45,046 nucleotides of DNA from Endosaccharibacter trunci (GCA_024515975.1 JAMSKV010000019.1:1-45046); one strand, 5' to 3'; shown: positions 9,101 through 16,611, numbered from the stretch's first letter. Numbers and translations are program-made. Notes: generated by a model from the letters alone, not told the origin.

Positions 9101-11797
9101 CTTGAATCGCTGAAGCTGGGCTGCGTCACCACAGACCGCCTGAGCTATCCGGCGGCGGCTCCCGTATATCAGGAGGCTGCCGATAGCTGCATCAGGATGC
9201 TTGGCAAGCGGCGGCGGATCGATACCCACCGCGCGACGGGGGACGACAATCAGCTCCCAAAGTATGCCCGGGACTATCTTGAAGCGGTGGCGAACGCCAA
9301 CGGGATCACGCCAGCCGACTTCGTGCAGGATGTCACTGCGCTGCTGACGCGCGCCGGAGTGTTCAACCTGGGCATTCTTCTGTTCGGCGGCCTGTTTGTC
9401 GCCGATCCCACGGCAACATATTTTCAGTGCAGCCGGTGCTCGCGAGTTCATCTCCACCGCAGTGGCGGCATTTGCAGCGGCTGCCTCACGCCGCTCGGTC
9501 CATCGCGCGTTGCCGGGGTCGACGATGCGGGGCAGGAGATCGATTACTACCGCTGGCTCGCGGTCGATGCCGGCCCGATCTTCCGCCTCAATTGCGCTGA
9601 GATGACGGGTCAGACGGACAAGGTGCTCGCGCGCAACCGCCAGCGCCTGTTCCAGAACATTCCGGTCGGCGACGAGGTCGCTCTCACCGACAACATCGAT
9701 CTGCTGAGCGTCACCACCACGATGGAAGCGGGCGTCGACATCGGGTCCCTGCTGGCTGTGATGATGGCCAACATGCCCCCGATGCGCTTCAACTATCAGC
9801 AGCGGGTCGGCCGCGCTGGCCGCCGCGGCGCGGCGCTGTCTCTCGCGCTCACGCTCTGCCGCGGCCGCAGCCACGACGACTATTATTTCCAGCGGCCCGA
9901 GCGCATCACTGCGGATCCGCCGCCGCCGCCATATGTCGACACCAACCGGCTGCAAATTCTCCGCCGCGTCCTCGCCAAGGAGGTGCTCCGCCGCGCGTTT
10001 TCGGAGCTCGGTCTATTCGCTAGCACCGCCGGTGACAGCGTGCATGGCGAATTCGGCACCGCCGCCGCCTGGAACCTGCCGCCGGACAATCTGCCGGCCG
10101 GCTATGCGGCCGGTGATGTCGCCAGCGTGGTTTCGCAGTGGATCGGCCGCAATCAGCCTCTTGTCGAAGGCATCTGCGATGCTCTGCTTGTGCAGACGCG
10201 GTTGGCCGCAACGGCAACTAGCCGGACTGATGCTGTCGCCTGGATTACGAACAGCCTCGTAGGAGAAGTCACGGGCGCCGCGCGGGATCAGGCCCTGGTG
10301 CAGGACGGCCTGAGCGAGCGGCTCGCCAACAAGGGTATCCTGCCGATGTTCGGCTTCCCGACGCGCGCGCGGCTCCTTTACCACAAGCAGCCGCAGAACT
10401 GGCCGCCCCACCAAACCGTGGACCGGGATCTCGAGCTGGCGGTCAGCATGTTTGCTCCCGGTGCGGAGACTGTGAAGGAGCGGACAATCCACACGGCGAT
10501 CGGCGTCGGCCACTATATTCGCCAGGGCCCGCTTGCTGTCCAAGACCCAAATCCCCTAGGTCCGCCGGTCGTCGTTGGGCTGTGCGGCAACTGTCAGCAC
10601 GTCGAGACTGCAAATCCGAACAGCCCTGCTTGCCCGGTGTGTGGAGTGCCGGCAGGGACTGGCGATCGGGACTATCAGGTCATCGATCTTCGGCAGCCGA
10701 AGGGCTTTGTGAGCTATTACACCAAGGCCAGGGACTATGACGGCGTTTTCGACTTCGTGCCGCGCGCCGCACGACCAAAGGTCGGCCGCCCGCCCTTTGG
10801 CATCGGGGTTCACCGCAACTTCGACATCGGTGCCGGCCAGGGCCGGCTTCACGTCATCAATGACAATGCCGGCCGTCTCTTCCACCTATCGCAGGAGTCG
10901 TGGGCCCGCGGGGCCATGGTCGACGTAGGCGCAGCCAACGCAGCGGAAGAAAAGCATGCGGCATCGGTCGGCCGGCGGCCCGGTACGCCCATGGTCGCGG
11001 CGAGTCCCGTGGTGACGTGCGCGCTCGCGGCGATCAGCGAGACAGACATGATGCTCCTCGGCGTGCGCGACTACGGGCCCGGACGGGCCGCGGATCCTCG
11101 CGCTCCGGCAGGACGGTCGGCGCTGTATTCGCTGGCTTTCATGATGAGGCGCGCCGCCGCGGTCTACCTCGACATTCAGGACTATGAACTGAAGGCGGGC
11201 ATCCGGAGCCAAGAAGATCCCGCGTTGGGATCGGTCGTCGGCCAGATATTCCTGTGCGACACGCTCGAGAACGGCGCTGGCTATGCGACCCACTTGGGCG
11301 AGCCGGCGATTAGCGAGCAGCTCCTTCAGATGATCGTCCAGAACTCGCACTGGCAGTTCCACGACCGGCTTGTCGACCAGGCGCATGCGGGCGCATGCGA
11401 CACGTCCTGTCCGGACTGCCTGCGAAGCTACAGCAATCTTGCATACCACAACCTTCTCGACTGGCGGCTTGCGATCGACATGGCGAATCTCGCGCTCGAC
11501 GCAACCAGCGCGATATCGCTCTCTTCGCCCTTGTGGGCGCGGGTTGCCGATCTCGCGGCGGCAACGCTCGAAGCCGCCCGGCCGGGGTTTAGCCGCACGA
11601 CCTTCGGTGGCCTTCCTGGGCTGACGAACGGACGGGAAGCCATCATCGTGACCCATCCGCTCTGGCTGACGGATCGCGCCGGGGCCGGCCCCGAGATTGC
11701 GGCGGCCTGGGATGACGCCGAACGCGCCCGCGGGCTGCGGGTCGATCCCGCGTGGAGCTTCATCTCGGTCTTCGAAGCTTTGCGACGGCCCGCGTAG
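6155..11797 (+). CDS. druE: DruE-like DEAD/DEAH helicase with DUF1998 domain
   Basis: This 1880-residue superfamily 2 helicase shows Walker A GTGSGKT (residues 127-133), a DELH box (344-347), motif III-like SSASLGDD, and motif VI QQRVGRAGRRG (from about 1215). Zinc-binding cysteine clusters lie near residues 560-610 and 1091-1120 and at about 1476-1497. The C terminus carries the DUF1998 signature CDTSCPDCLRSYSN (near 1748). Size and layout match DruE, the shared core of all Druantia defence systems. The ATG at 6155 overlaps the upstream stop. DruE is thought to act as a DNA translocase, though its mechanism is poorly known. DrmB and other DUF1998 helicases are the alternative, but the length and partner genes favour Druantia. 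All key residues appear intact. Confidence 0.88.
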   Translation: MTDPIHTFDSLKSAYLRYFDSPFDLRFEDLVQARRRLLNHDGVLYREPLIEPQPGYVLSGHDVRAATASVLGGIAGWSQQNIDDLAGVAEEGLFLPRGSVPIELYLHQEAMLRSSVANQSDTVILTGTGSGKTESIYLPVLAAIVRESAGWPAIAPAPRNDWWSMPPPAGSPANRVYHPRISQRAHEMGSRPPAIRALVLYPLNALAEDQMSRLRQALDSDRVRAWLGANRPGHRFWFGRYTGWTPISGSPQRDNAEAELRTELRRQSSLAQRVAGTDAQRFFPRFDGGEMWSRWDMQDAPPDILITNYSMLNIMLMRDIEDQIFAATRRWLEDPANVFHLVVDELHTYRGTPGTEVGYILRVLYDRLGLNPDHPQLRILASSASLGDDDARAQDYLRQFFGRARPFTLIRGGAEALAPGSAHRLSALAGPIEQLGSSIVSASEADVANAVAAFAATASLSPPDAALSAGQQLGAALIEAGAPEAIRAACNDGTDASPTVVPQTIEALAGSLFPGEPGGRAASAAAALIMSLSAAESAAGTPLLPTRVHLFFRNVQGVWACTNPGCSGAHWNEANIPVGRLFDRPTTTCGCGSRVLEMLYCEPCGDIFLGGYRRSLGQNSWSLVPDDPNIEKAPDHSANDRTYDNYAVYWPAQLADGTLRQPQRDTWTQEGVQRKWRKARYDHRTGELEIARRSADATGWIYHVAALHQNPVPPRALVPSARNERPSVCPHCEADWSRMTSSAPIRTQRTGFQKVAQVLSDSLLREIAPPEVQAGRPVEDPRRKLVLFSDSRQDAAKLAVGVAKSHWLDAIRQALVGGMEDSTRAAIAFELQVQGGILSPDDATLASVFAIGRQQEANAILASRIPAMAAMPSAIGGLTMQQLADRTLAHARAGLSKATDLEEDAARRLLMTGMNPGGVDRSVMWTNLDDQRGEWQRLFDWAVVPPVYRAGLSGEENDHRTRIQTAAREAVAESLFSGGRRDLESLKLGCVTTDRLSYPAAAPVYQEAADSCIRMLGKRRRIDTHRATGDDNQLPKYARDYLEAVANANGITPADFVQDVTALLTRAGVFNLGILLFGGLFVADPTATYFQCSRCSRVHLHRSGGICSGCLTPLGPSRVAGVDDAGQEIDYYRWLAVDAGPIFRLNCAEMTGQTDKVLARNRQRLFQNIPVGDEVALTDNIDLLSVTTTMEAGVDIGSLLAVMMANMPPMRFNYQQRVGRAGRRGAALSLALTLCRGRSHDDYYFQRPERITADPPPPPYVDTNRLQILRRVLAKEVLRRAFSELGLFASTAGDSVHGEFGTAAAWNLPPDNLPAGYAAGDVASVVSQWIGRNQPLVEGICDALLVQTRLAATATSRTDAVAWITNSLVGEVTGAARDQALVQDGLSERLANKGILPMFGFPTRARLLYHKQPQNWPPHQTVDRDLELAVSMFAPGAETVKERTIHTAIGVGHYIRQGPLAVQDPNPLGPPVVVGLCGNCQHVETANPNSPACPVCGVPAGTGDRDYQVIDLRQPKGFVSYYTKARDYDGVFDFVPRAARPKVGRPPFGIGVHRNFDIGAGQGRLHVINDNAGRLFHLSQESWARGAMVDVGAANAAEEKHAASVGRRPGTPMVAASPVVTCALAAISETDMMLLGVRDYGPGRAADPRAPAGRSALYSLAFMMRRAAAVYLDIQDYELKAGIRSQEDPALGSVVGQIFLCDTLENGAGYATHLGEPAISEQLLQMIVQNSHWQFHDRLVDQAHAGACDTSCPDCLRSYSNLAYHNLLDWRLAIDMANLALDATSAISLSSPLWARVADLAAATLEAARPGFSRTTFGGLPGLTNGREAIIVTHPLWLTDRAGAGPEIAAAWDDAERARGLRVDPAWSFISVFEALRRPA

Positions 11798-12919
11798 ATG
11801 GCGACAAGACCGAAAATAGCGATAGGGCCCGCCGCGCGGACGAGCCCGACGCTTTGGTCTAGCATGCGGCTCTGCACATTGAGGGCGGCCCTGAGCAGGT
11901 CGGGGGGAGCTGGAGACTGGGTGCTCCACAGCCCCCGTGCGTGGCTTGGTACAGCGTTTCACCGCCTTATGGCGGCGCGCCCTTCGGATGACGGCGAAGC
12001 CGAGCTTCTTTGGGAAGATGCGATTCGCGAGCTGCTGGCTGCGGCGTCCGGTCACCGGCTGGATCGGCGGTTCGCAAGTCCGGAGCGCTGGCCGGGCTAT
12101 TACCTCGTGCGACAGCGCGCCATTACATCGGCCGTGGAGAGCGAGCTCTCTCGGAGGACGGGCGCGCGGCCGGCGAAACTGGCGCCGTCTACGGCCGGAA
12201 CAGAGAAGTTTCTGACTGCCCGCAACGGACTGCTTACCGGCAGACCCGATCAATTCGATCAACATTCGGTGACGGAGTACAAGTCGGCGCTACCGGACCC
12301 GGCATGGGCGGAAGCCGCCAGCCTGGTCGATGGGTACTGGCGTCAGCTCAGGCTCTACGCGGTACTTATCGGCGAGACGGCTGGATGGCCGGCTACTGCA
12401 CGGATTGTGTCTGCATCCGGACAGGTGCTCGAGCAGAGCATAGAGAGGCGAGACTGCGAAGCCGAAGCTGACGCGGCGGTTGCCGGGCTTCAGGCAATGA
12501 ATGAGGCGCTGGAGCGAGGTTGCAGCAGCAGCGAGCTTGCCAGTCCCGGGGAAATTGCGTGCGAACAATGCCAGTATCAGGCGATCTGCCCGGCATTCTG
12601 GTCCTGGTGTGCGGCCGGGTCATGGCCTCAGCTCCGAGAGCCGGCAGCACGCGGAGCACTGGAATCCGTCGATCACGGCCTCGACGGAGATCTCTATGCA
12701 ATCACGCTCCGGGCGGACGGCAGGCACGGCGAGAGTGGTCCGCTTTCGCTGGCGCTTCGGCGATCGGTTCATGGCGACCTCACGGCCTGCCGGCGGGGAA
12801 CACAGATCCGGATTGTTCATACGCATGTGCGGCGGGATGGACGGCTTCGGGCCAACATATCAACCTGCGTCTTTTCCGAAGACGACCTGCCTGAGCTGGA
12901 ATTGAAGGGCTCCGTCTGA
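11798..12919 (+). CDS. Cas4/AddB-like PD-(D/E)XK nuclease with predicted Fe-S cluster
   Basis: This 373-residue protein starts directly after the helicase stop. Its nuclease core shows GTAFHRLM (His55), GRPD (Asp151) and TEYKSA (Glu160, Lys162), the D-x(n)-E-x-K signature of RecB-family nucleases. Cys26 near the N terminus with Cys255, Cys258 and Cys264 in CEQCQYQAIC matches the four-cysteine 4Fe-4S layout of AddB and Cas4. About 100 further residues at the C terminus are beta-rich and may be an OB-like domain. Its place between helicase and Vsr suggests that it processes ends unwound by the helicase. This gene is not one of the core Druantia genes known to me, so it may be an accessory subunit. 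Confidence 0.82.
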   Translation: MATRPKIAIGPAARTSPTLWSSMRLCTLRAALSRSGGAGDWVLHSPRAWLGTAFHRLMAARPSDDGEAELLWEDAIRELLAAASGHRLDRRFASPERWPGYYLVRQRAITSAVESELSRRTGARPAKLAPSTAGTEKFLTARNGLLTGRPDQFDQHSVTEYKSALPDPAWAEAASLVDGYWRQLRLYAVLIGETAGWPATARIVSASGQVLEQSIERRDCEAEADAAVAGLQAMNEALERGCSSSELASPGEIACEQCQYQAICPAFWSWCAAGSWPQLREPAARGALESVDHGLDGDLYAITLRADGRHGESGPLSLALRRSVHGDLTACRRGTQIRIVHTHVRRDGRLRANISTCVFSEDDLPELELKGSV

Positions 12920-13422
12920 TGGGCCGGCGCTCCCCCAATCTTGAAAAGATTGTCCCGCGCCGCCAGCGGGACGCGCTCACCCGTTCCCAGATGATGGGGC
13001 GAATCCGGTCGAAGAACACCCTGCCCGAAGTCCGGACGCGGTCGGCGGTGCATGCGCTCGGCGTGCGGTTTCGCATTCATGTCGCGGACCTGCCCGGCAA
13101 GCCCGACCTCGCAAACAAGACGCGCCGATGGGCGATCTTCGTCCACGGCTGCTTTTGGCACTCTCACGAAGGCTGCCAGCTTGCCTCCAAGCCGCGGTCC
13201 AACACCGGATACTGGTCCGCCAAGCTTGTCAGGAATCGTGAGCGAGATATCGTCCACCTGCGGACTCTCAGCGATCTGGGCTATGAAGTTCTCACGGTCT
13301 GGGAATGCGAGACCCGTGATGAAGTAAGGCTCCGCGAGGCTGTGGCTGCGTTCTTCGCGGGGCTGCTGTCGCGTGGCCGAGCGCCTGATCAAACGCTCGA
13401 TGACTTGGATCGCGGCATATAG
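12919..13422 (+). CDS. vsr: Vsr very short patch repair endonuclease (Druantia operon)
   Basis: This 167-residue Vsr-family endonuclease nicks next to T:G mismatches left by deaminated 5-methylcytosine. Visible family marks are the N-terminal RSKNTLPEVRTR, DLPGKPDL with the metal-binding aspartate (Asp63), and IFVHGCFWHSHEGC (residues 73-86) with the conserved histidines and zinc cysteines. The ATG overlaps the preceding nuclease stop (TGATG). It is the last gene of the operon headed by a C5 methylase, its expected partner. Its 3' end overlaps the convergent HNH gene by 34 bp. The family is certain; target site specificity is not readable. Confidence 0.93.
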   Translation: MGRRSPNLEKIVPRRQRDALTRSQMMGRIRSKNTLPEVRTRSAVHALGVRFRIHVADLPGKPDLANKTRRWAIFVHGCFWHSHEGCQLASKPRSNTGYWSAKLVRNRERDIVHLRTLSDLGYEVLTVWECETRDEVRLREAVAAFFAGLLSRGRAPDQTLDDLDRGI

Positions 13423-14078
13423 GTTTGGATGACGATGCCCTTCTGCGTCTCTCCGCCTTCGCCCGCCACAACGAGGTACAATCCACCCGGCAGAAGCGGC
13501 TGATCAGTCATGGGGATTCCATTGGCTGCCGCCAGCGCGCGGCGTGCGCCGGCCTCGCCTTCCGCCAGAATCAGGTAAGCTTGTTCGATGCGTGATCCGG
13601 GAAAGTAGGTCGTGCTGTCGTAGCCCTGCATTCTCTTGAAGGAGGTCAGGAGCTCGTCGGTCAGGAAGTAGAAGTCGTCGCGCATCAGGCCCCGCTCGAC
13701 GGCGTCGTCTGTTAGAATGCTGTAGAGCCGCTCCATCGAGGCCAGCTTCTCGCCGCCCTGTGCATCCACCGGTAGCGATAGGTCAGGGCGGGCGTTGAAG
13801 CCACGATGCATTTCTCGGTGGCATGCGCTGCAAAGAGTAATGCCGTTGCCTGTCTGAAATTGCGCGCCGTCAATGAACGACTTCCGGCAAATATGGTGTG
13901 CGGACAAGCGTTGGCGAGAATGGCAGTCTACGCACCTTTGACCATCACGTTCGCGGATGAACTCGCTCCATCGGCGTAGGCAGCGTTCCCGTGGCAGGCC
14001 GCTGGCTAGTGCCGCTTGCAGCTTGGCCAGTTTGGCCGCGATCGCTTCGAGATCGGGCGCCGCGGCGGTCTCGATCAC
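13389..14078 (-). CDS. HNH endonuclease-like protein
   Basis: This is a 229-residue minus-strand protein with a complete HNH core: Cys49 and Cys52, HH at 61-62, Asn78, then CSACH (83-87) and His91. The region after about residue 95 is of unknown fold. The start is a GTG at 14078, four bases after the upstream gene's stop, so the two are co-transcribed. It converges on and overlaps the Vsr gene at 13389-13422. HNH proteins of this shape occur as stand-alone restriction-like nucleases; a defence role is inferred from location. Specificity is unknown. Confidence 0.8.
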   Translation of the reverse strand: MIETAAAPDLEAIAAKLAKLQAALASGLPRERCLRRWSEFIRERDGQRCVDCHSRQRLSAHHICRKSFIDGAQFQTGNGITLCSACHREMHRGFNARPDLSLPVDAQGGEKLASMERLYSILTDDAVERGLMRDDFYFLTDELLTSFKRMQGYDSTTYFPGSRIEQAYLILAEGEAGARRALAAANGIPMTDQPLLPGGLYLVVAGEGGETQKGIVIQTYMPRSKSSSV

Positions 14079-14082
14079 TTGG

Positions 14083-14808
14083 CTAATGCTCCCATTGAAC
14101 CTCCGCGGCCAGATACTCGTAAAGGACCGTGCGCACTTGCAGGCCGTCGCCGACGGTCTGCACCGAATACCGATAGATGCCGTCCTGCACGGTGACCCAA
14201 GAGCCTGACAGGTCCTCGCCTGTAGCGAGCCGTGTCATCATGCGACTTCCGACCTCCGGCCAGACCGCGGGGCTTCCCTCTCCGTGCGACCCTTCGAATC
14301 TCTGCCGCTCGCTCCCCGACATGGCTTCCAACGGAAGCACCCTGATGTGGGCCGGTGGGTCGAGCATTGGCTCCCCATACTCGAAATACGCATGTCCGCG
14401 CGCGTTCTTCACGACCACCCGCTGGATGCGGTCGATATCAGGTTGCCAGACCAGCCGCATTTCTCCACCGATTGTGCGGTACTCAGTTCGCGACTGCTCG
14501 ATACGGGCGCGCAGGGCGGAGCTGTCGGCGAGAGCGCGTGCTGCGCTCGCGTTCAGCTGCCTCTCCGGATCGGTGGAACCGGCCAGAACGCAGCTTATGA
14601 ATGTCACCGTGTATTGCTCATCTAGCGAAAAGCTCGTGTTGCATTCCCTGCAGATCGTCACGACAGGGAGGTGATGCGGACGCGGCTTTGTGAGCAGGCT
14701 CTTCGAAGGGACATGATCGTCATTCGTCTTGAGGCCCGCGAGCGACCGCACACAGTGGATGCACCAGGATTTTTGCCTCTCATCGACGAACTCTTCGATC
14801 CGCTGCAT
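14083..14808 (-). CDS. HNH-like zinc-binding protein, partner of the HNH gene
   Basis: This 241-residue protein opens with an HNH_5-like treble-clef pattern: CIHC (16-19), DDHVPSKSLL (DHVP-S, about 30-39) and CRECN (53-57). The remaining 180 residues contain no motif I know. It starts at an ATG read on the minus strand at 14808 and is followed 4 bp later by a second HNH-type gene, so two different zinc-nuclease proteins come from one operon. Whether it cuts DNA or is a structural partner is open. It lies between the Druantia operon and the attachment site. Confidence 0.72.
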   Translation of the reverse strand: MQRIEEFVDERQKSWCIHCVRSLAGLKTNDDHVPSKSLLTKPRPHHLPVVTICRECNTSFSLDEQYTVTFISCVLAGSTDPERQLNASAARALADSSALRARIEQSRTEYRTIGGEMRLVWQPDIDRIQRVVVKNARGHAYFEYGEPMLDPPAHIRVLPLEAMSGSERQRFEGSHGEGSPAVWPEVGSRMMTRLATGEDLSGSWVTVQDGIYRYSVQTVGDGLQVRTVLYEYLAAEVQWEH

Positions 14809-14960
14809 CTGGTGTTTTCCCCGGTGTCGAGGCGATGGGAGGCCTGCCGTTCGAGCCTAGCTTAGCATCGTGTTCAGGCTCGGCTCCGAAGTCCAGCCCC
14901 GTATAGGAGCTGCCTTGGGGCCGCTACCACGTTGCCAACGGGAGACACGCTTCAGTCGCG

Positions 14961-14982
14961 GTGGACACCATGTGGACACCAG
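14961..14982. repeat. 11-bp direct repeat beside the attachment site
   Basis: GTGGACACCA occurs at 14961-14970 and GTGGACACC at 14972-14980, giving two units of 11 bp in tandem about 70 bp from the tRNA fragment. Short tandem repeats at this distance are typical of arm-type integrase binding sites. They lie on the far side of the attachment core from the intact integrase gene, so they may belong to a different element joined here. This is inference from layout. Confidence 0.5.
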
Positions 14983-14995
14983 GATTGAAAAGCGA

Positions 14996-15017
14996 AAGGC
15001 CGCCTCGCGGCGGCCTT
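14996..15017 (-). terminator. Hairpin downstream of the tRNA-Gly remnant
   Basis: AAGGCCGCC and GGCGGCCTT form a perfect 9-bp stem with a 4-base loop. Read on the minus strand it is followed by TTTCGCTTTTC. It lies about 31 bp beyond the CCA end of the tRNA fragment, where the native tRNA terminator would be. The direction is therefore taken as minus. Confidence 0.65.
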
Positions 15018-15048
15018 CTCATAACGCTCTGATTTCCTTGGAGGAAAT

Positions 15049-15096
15049 TGGAGCGGGCGAAGGGATTCGAACCCTCGACCCCAACCTTGGCAAGGT
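15049..15096 (-). other. Attachment site: 3' half of a tRNA-Gly(GCC) gene
   Basis: On the minus strand this stretch holds the 3' part of a tRNA-Gly: part of the anticodon arm with loop TTGCCAA, the variable region, a T-arm with GAGGGTTCGAATCCCTT, the acceptor strand CGCCCGC and terminal TCCA. The 5' acceptor strand and the D-arm are absent: beyond 15096 the sequence departs and no D-loop GG or TAGCTC-like element follows. It is thus the duplicated core left by integration into a tRNA 3' end, not a working tRNA. The element therefore extends rightwards and the intact gene should be at its far end, outside the window. Confidence 0.82.
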
Positions 15097-15210
15097 CCAG
15101 ATTACTCTTCGCCCCACCACTCTCCGTCCCTCCATACCACTATAAAACAATAACTTAGAGAGACCTCCTTACGCTCGCCCCCGACCGATTCGCCCTCCGT
15201 TTGCGCCGAA

Positions 15211-15259
15211 CTGCTTACATAGCGCTTACATTTTCCTGCTGGTCTGATAATGTAAGCAG
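15211..15259. promoter_or_regulatory. Inverted and direct repeats upstream of the integrase
   Basis: CTGCTTACAT (15211-15220) and ATGTAAGCAG (15250-15259) are perfect inverted repeats, and GCTTACAT occurs again at 15224-15231. They lie between the attachment core and the integrase start at 15285. They are likely arm-type integrase or excisionase sites, or an operator controlling int; the layout does not separate these. Confidence 0.6.
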
Positions 15260-15284
15260 ATCGGATTGCAGAGAGGAAGGCGTC

Positions 15285-16562
15285 ATGAGCGGGAGGTTGA
15301 CCAAGACGGCGGTCGAAGGCCTGACCCCACCGGGCAAGCCGGGCGAACAGAGCTTCCTCTGGGATGGCGAATTGAAGGGCTTCGGCGTCCGGGTCATTCA
15401 CTCAGGCCTGAAGACCTTCATCCTTCAGTACCGAGATGCCGACGGCCGGACCCGCCGGATCAAGCTCGGGCGATTCGGCGCGATCACGGTTGAGAACGCG
15501 CGCGATCTAGCCAAGGTGAAATTCGGCGAGTTGGCCAAGGGCAATGATCCGGCGAAGAAGCCCGACACACGGAGGAAAACGACCGTGGCGGCGCTGTGCG
15601 ACTGGTATCTCGAAGAAGCCAAGGCTGGCCGCATTCTCGGACGCCGGAACCGGCCAATCAAAGCCTCGACGCTCGCGATGGACAAGAGCCGGATCGAGAC
15701 CCACATTAAGCCGCTCTTGGGCAAAGCGCTGGTCCACACCCTCAAGATCGCCGACATCGAGCGCATGCAGTCGGACATCGTCGAGGGGAAAACGGCCAAG
15801 CCACGCGGCGAGGGTCGAGGTGGCGCGACCACCGGGGGACCCGGCGTCGCCGCGCGCACCGTGTCGACGTTGCAAAGCATCCTCGGGCACGCAACACGCC
15901 TCGATCGCATCGAAGCTCATCCGAGCAAGGGCGCTCGGAAATTGGCAGGGAAGAAGAAGAACCGGCGTTTGAGCGTTCCTGAGATCGTGAAGCTCGGTCA
16001 GGCGATGCGTCATGCCGCGCTCAAGGACGCCGAAAGCCCCATCGCGCTCGCCATCGTGCGGCTTCTGCTTCTGACTGGGTTTCGGATTTCCGAGGGGCAA
16101 AATCTCGAACGTGAGTGGGTCTCTGCCGCGGAAGGCTATGTCGGCTTTCCCGACACCAAGGGCGACGCCCAGGTCAGGGCGATTGGCCCCTCTGCCGTAA
16201 AGCTGATCGCGCAGCAGCCGGTGCGCGTGAATTCGCCCTATGTCTTCCCGTCTGAGGTCGGCGAGGGGCACTACACCGCTGGGAAGGCTTGCCTGGAGCG
16301 GCTGTGCGCGTCGGTCGGCATTCAAGGGATCACGCCGCACACGTTGCGGCATACGTTCGCGAGTGTCGCGGGAGACCTGGGCTTCTCGGAGCTGACCATC
16401 CGGGCCTTGCTCGGTCACGGCTCTCAGAGCGTGACCCAGGACTACATCCACATCGACGAGGCGCTGAAGTTGGCCACGGCTCGGACATGCGAGGAAATCG
16501 CGTCCCTGCTGGACAAGGGGGAATCGGCCAAGGCCGCCGCCTCTCTCAAGAAGGCCGCTTGA
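15285..16562 (+). CDS. int: P4-type tyrosine integrase
   Basis: This 425-residue integrase has an N-terminal DUF4102 arm-binding domain (SFLWDGELKGFGVRVI, about residues 23-38), a core-binding SAM-like middle and a C-terminal catalytic domain. The catalytic residues are Arg267 (LLTGFRISE), His352 and Arg355 (HTLRHTF), His378 (LLGHGS) and Tyr387 (TQDYIHI), all present. It catalyses site-specific recombination between the element and a tRNA gene, here the tRNA-Gly whose 3' half lies 190 bp away. The ATG at 15285 is chosen because GAGAGGAAGG precedes it; the frame is open further upstream through the repeats. It marks the left end of the ICE. Confidence 0.95.
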   Translation: MSGRLTKTAVEGLTPPGKPGEQSFLWDGELKGFGVRVIHSGLKTFILQYRDADGRTRRIKLGRFGAITVENARDLAKVKFGELAKGNDPAKKPDTRRKTTVAALCDWYLEEAKAGRILGRRNRPIKASTLAMDKSRIETHIKPLLGKALVHTLKIADIERMQSDIVEGKTAKPRGEGRGGATTGGPGVAARTVSTLQSILGHATRLDRIEAHPSKGARKLAGKKKNRRLSVPEIVKLGQAMRHAALKDAESPIALAIVRLLLLTGFRISEGQNLEREWVSAAEGYVGFPDTKGDAQVRAIGPSAVKLIAQQPVRVNSPYVFPSEVGEGHYTAGKACLERLCASVGIQGITPHTLRHTFASVAGDLGFSELTIRALLGHGSQSVTQDYIHIDEALKLATARTCEEIASLLDKGESAKAAASLKKAA

Positions 16563-16582
16563 CCTTGGGAAGCGACATTGTC

Positions 16583-16611
16583 TTGACCTCACATAGCTTG
16601 AAAGCTATATA
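16583..16611 (+). promoter_or_regulatory. Promoter with palindromic operator of the HigBA-like pair
   Basis: TTGACC (16583-16588) and TATATA (16606-16611) are spaced by 17 bp. A perfect palindrome ATAGCTT-GA-AAGCTAT (16593-16608) covers the spacer and part of the -10. This is a good site for the Xre antitoxin. The -10 box ends one base before the toxin ATG, so transcription from it would begin inside the toxin's first codons. Confidence 0.7.

Noticed and set aside
8063-9955. A 630-codon minus-strand frame inside the helicase gene
   Set aside because: It mirrors the codon pattern of the helicase, which has conserved zinc and motor motifs here; no ribosome site or family signature is seen.
1779-13422. 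DISARM system
   Set aside because: A C5 methylase and DUF1998 helicase also occur in DISARM, but the separate DrmA helicase and DrmC phospholipase-like protein are absent and the helicase is far larger than DrmB.
15049-15125. A complete tRNA-Gly gene
   Set aside because: The D-arm and the 5' acceptor strand are missing and the anticodon stem has a mismatch at its base, so only the 3' half is present.
14870-15145. A 91-codon frame ending in GIRTLDPNLGKV-like residues
   Set aside because: It reads through the tRNA-Gly fragment; peptides of this kind are a well-known false gene over tRNA sequences.
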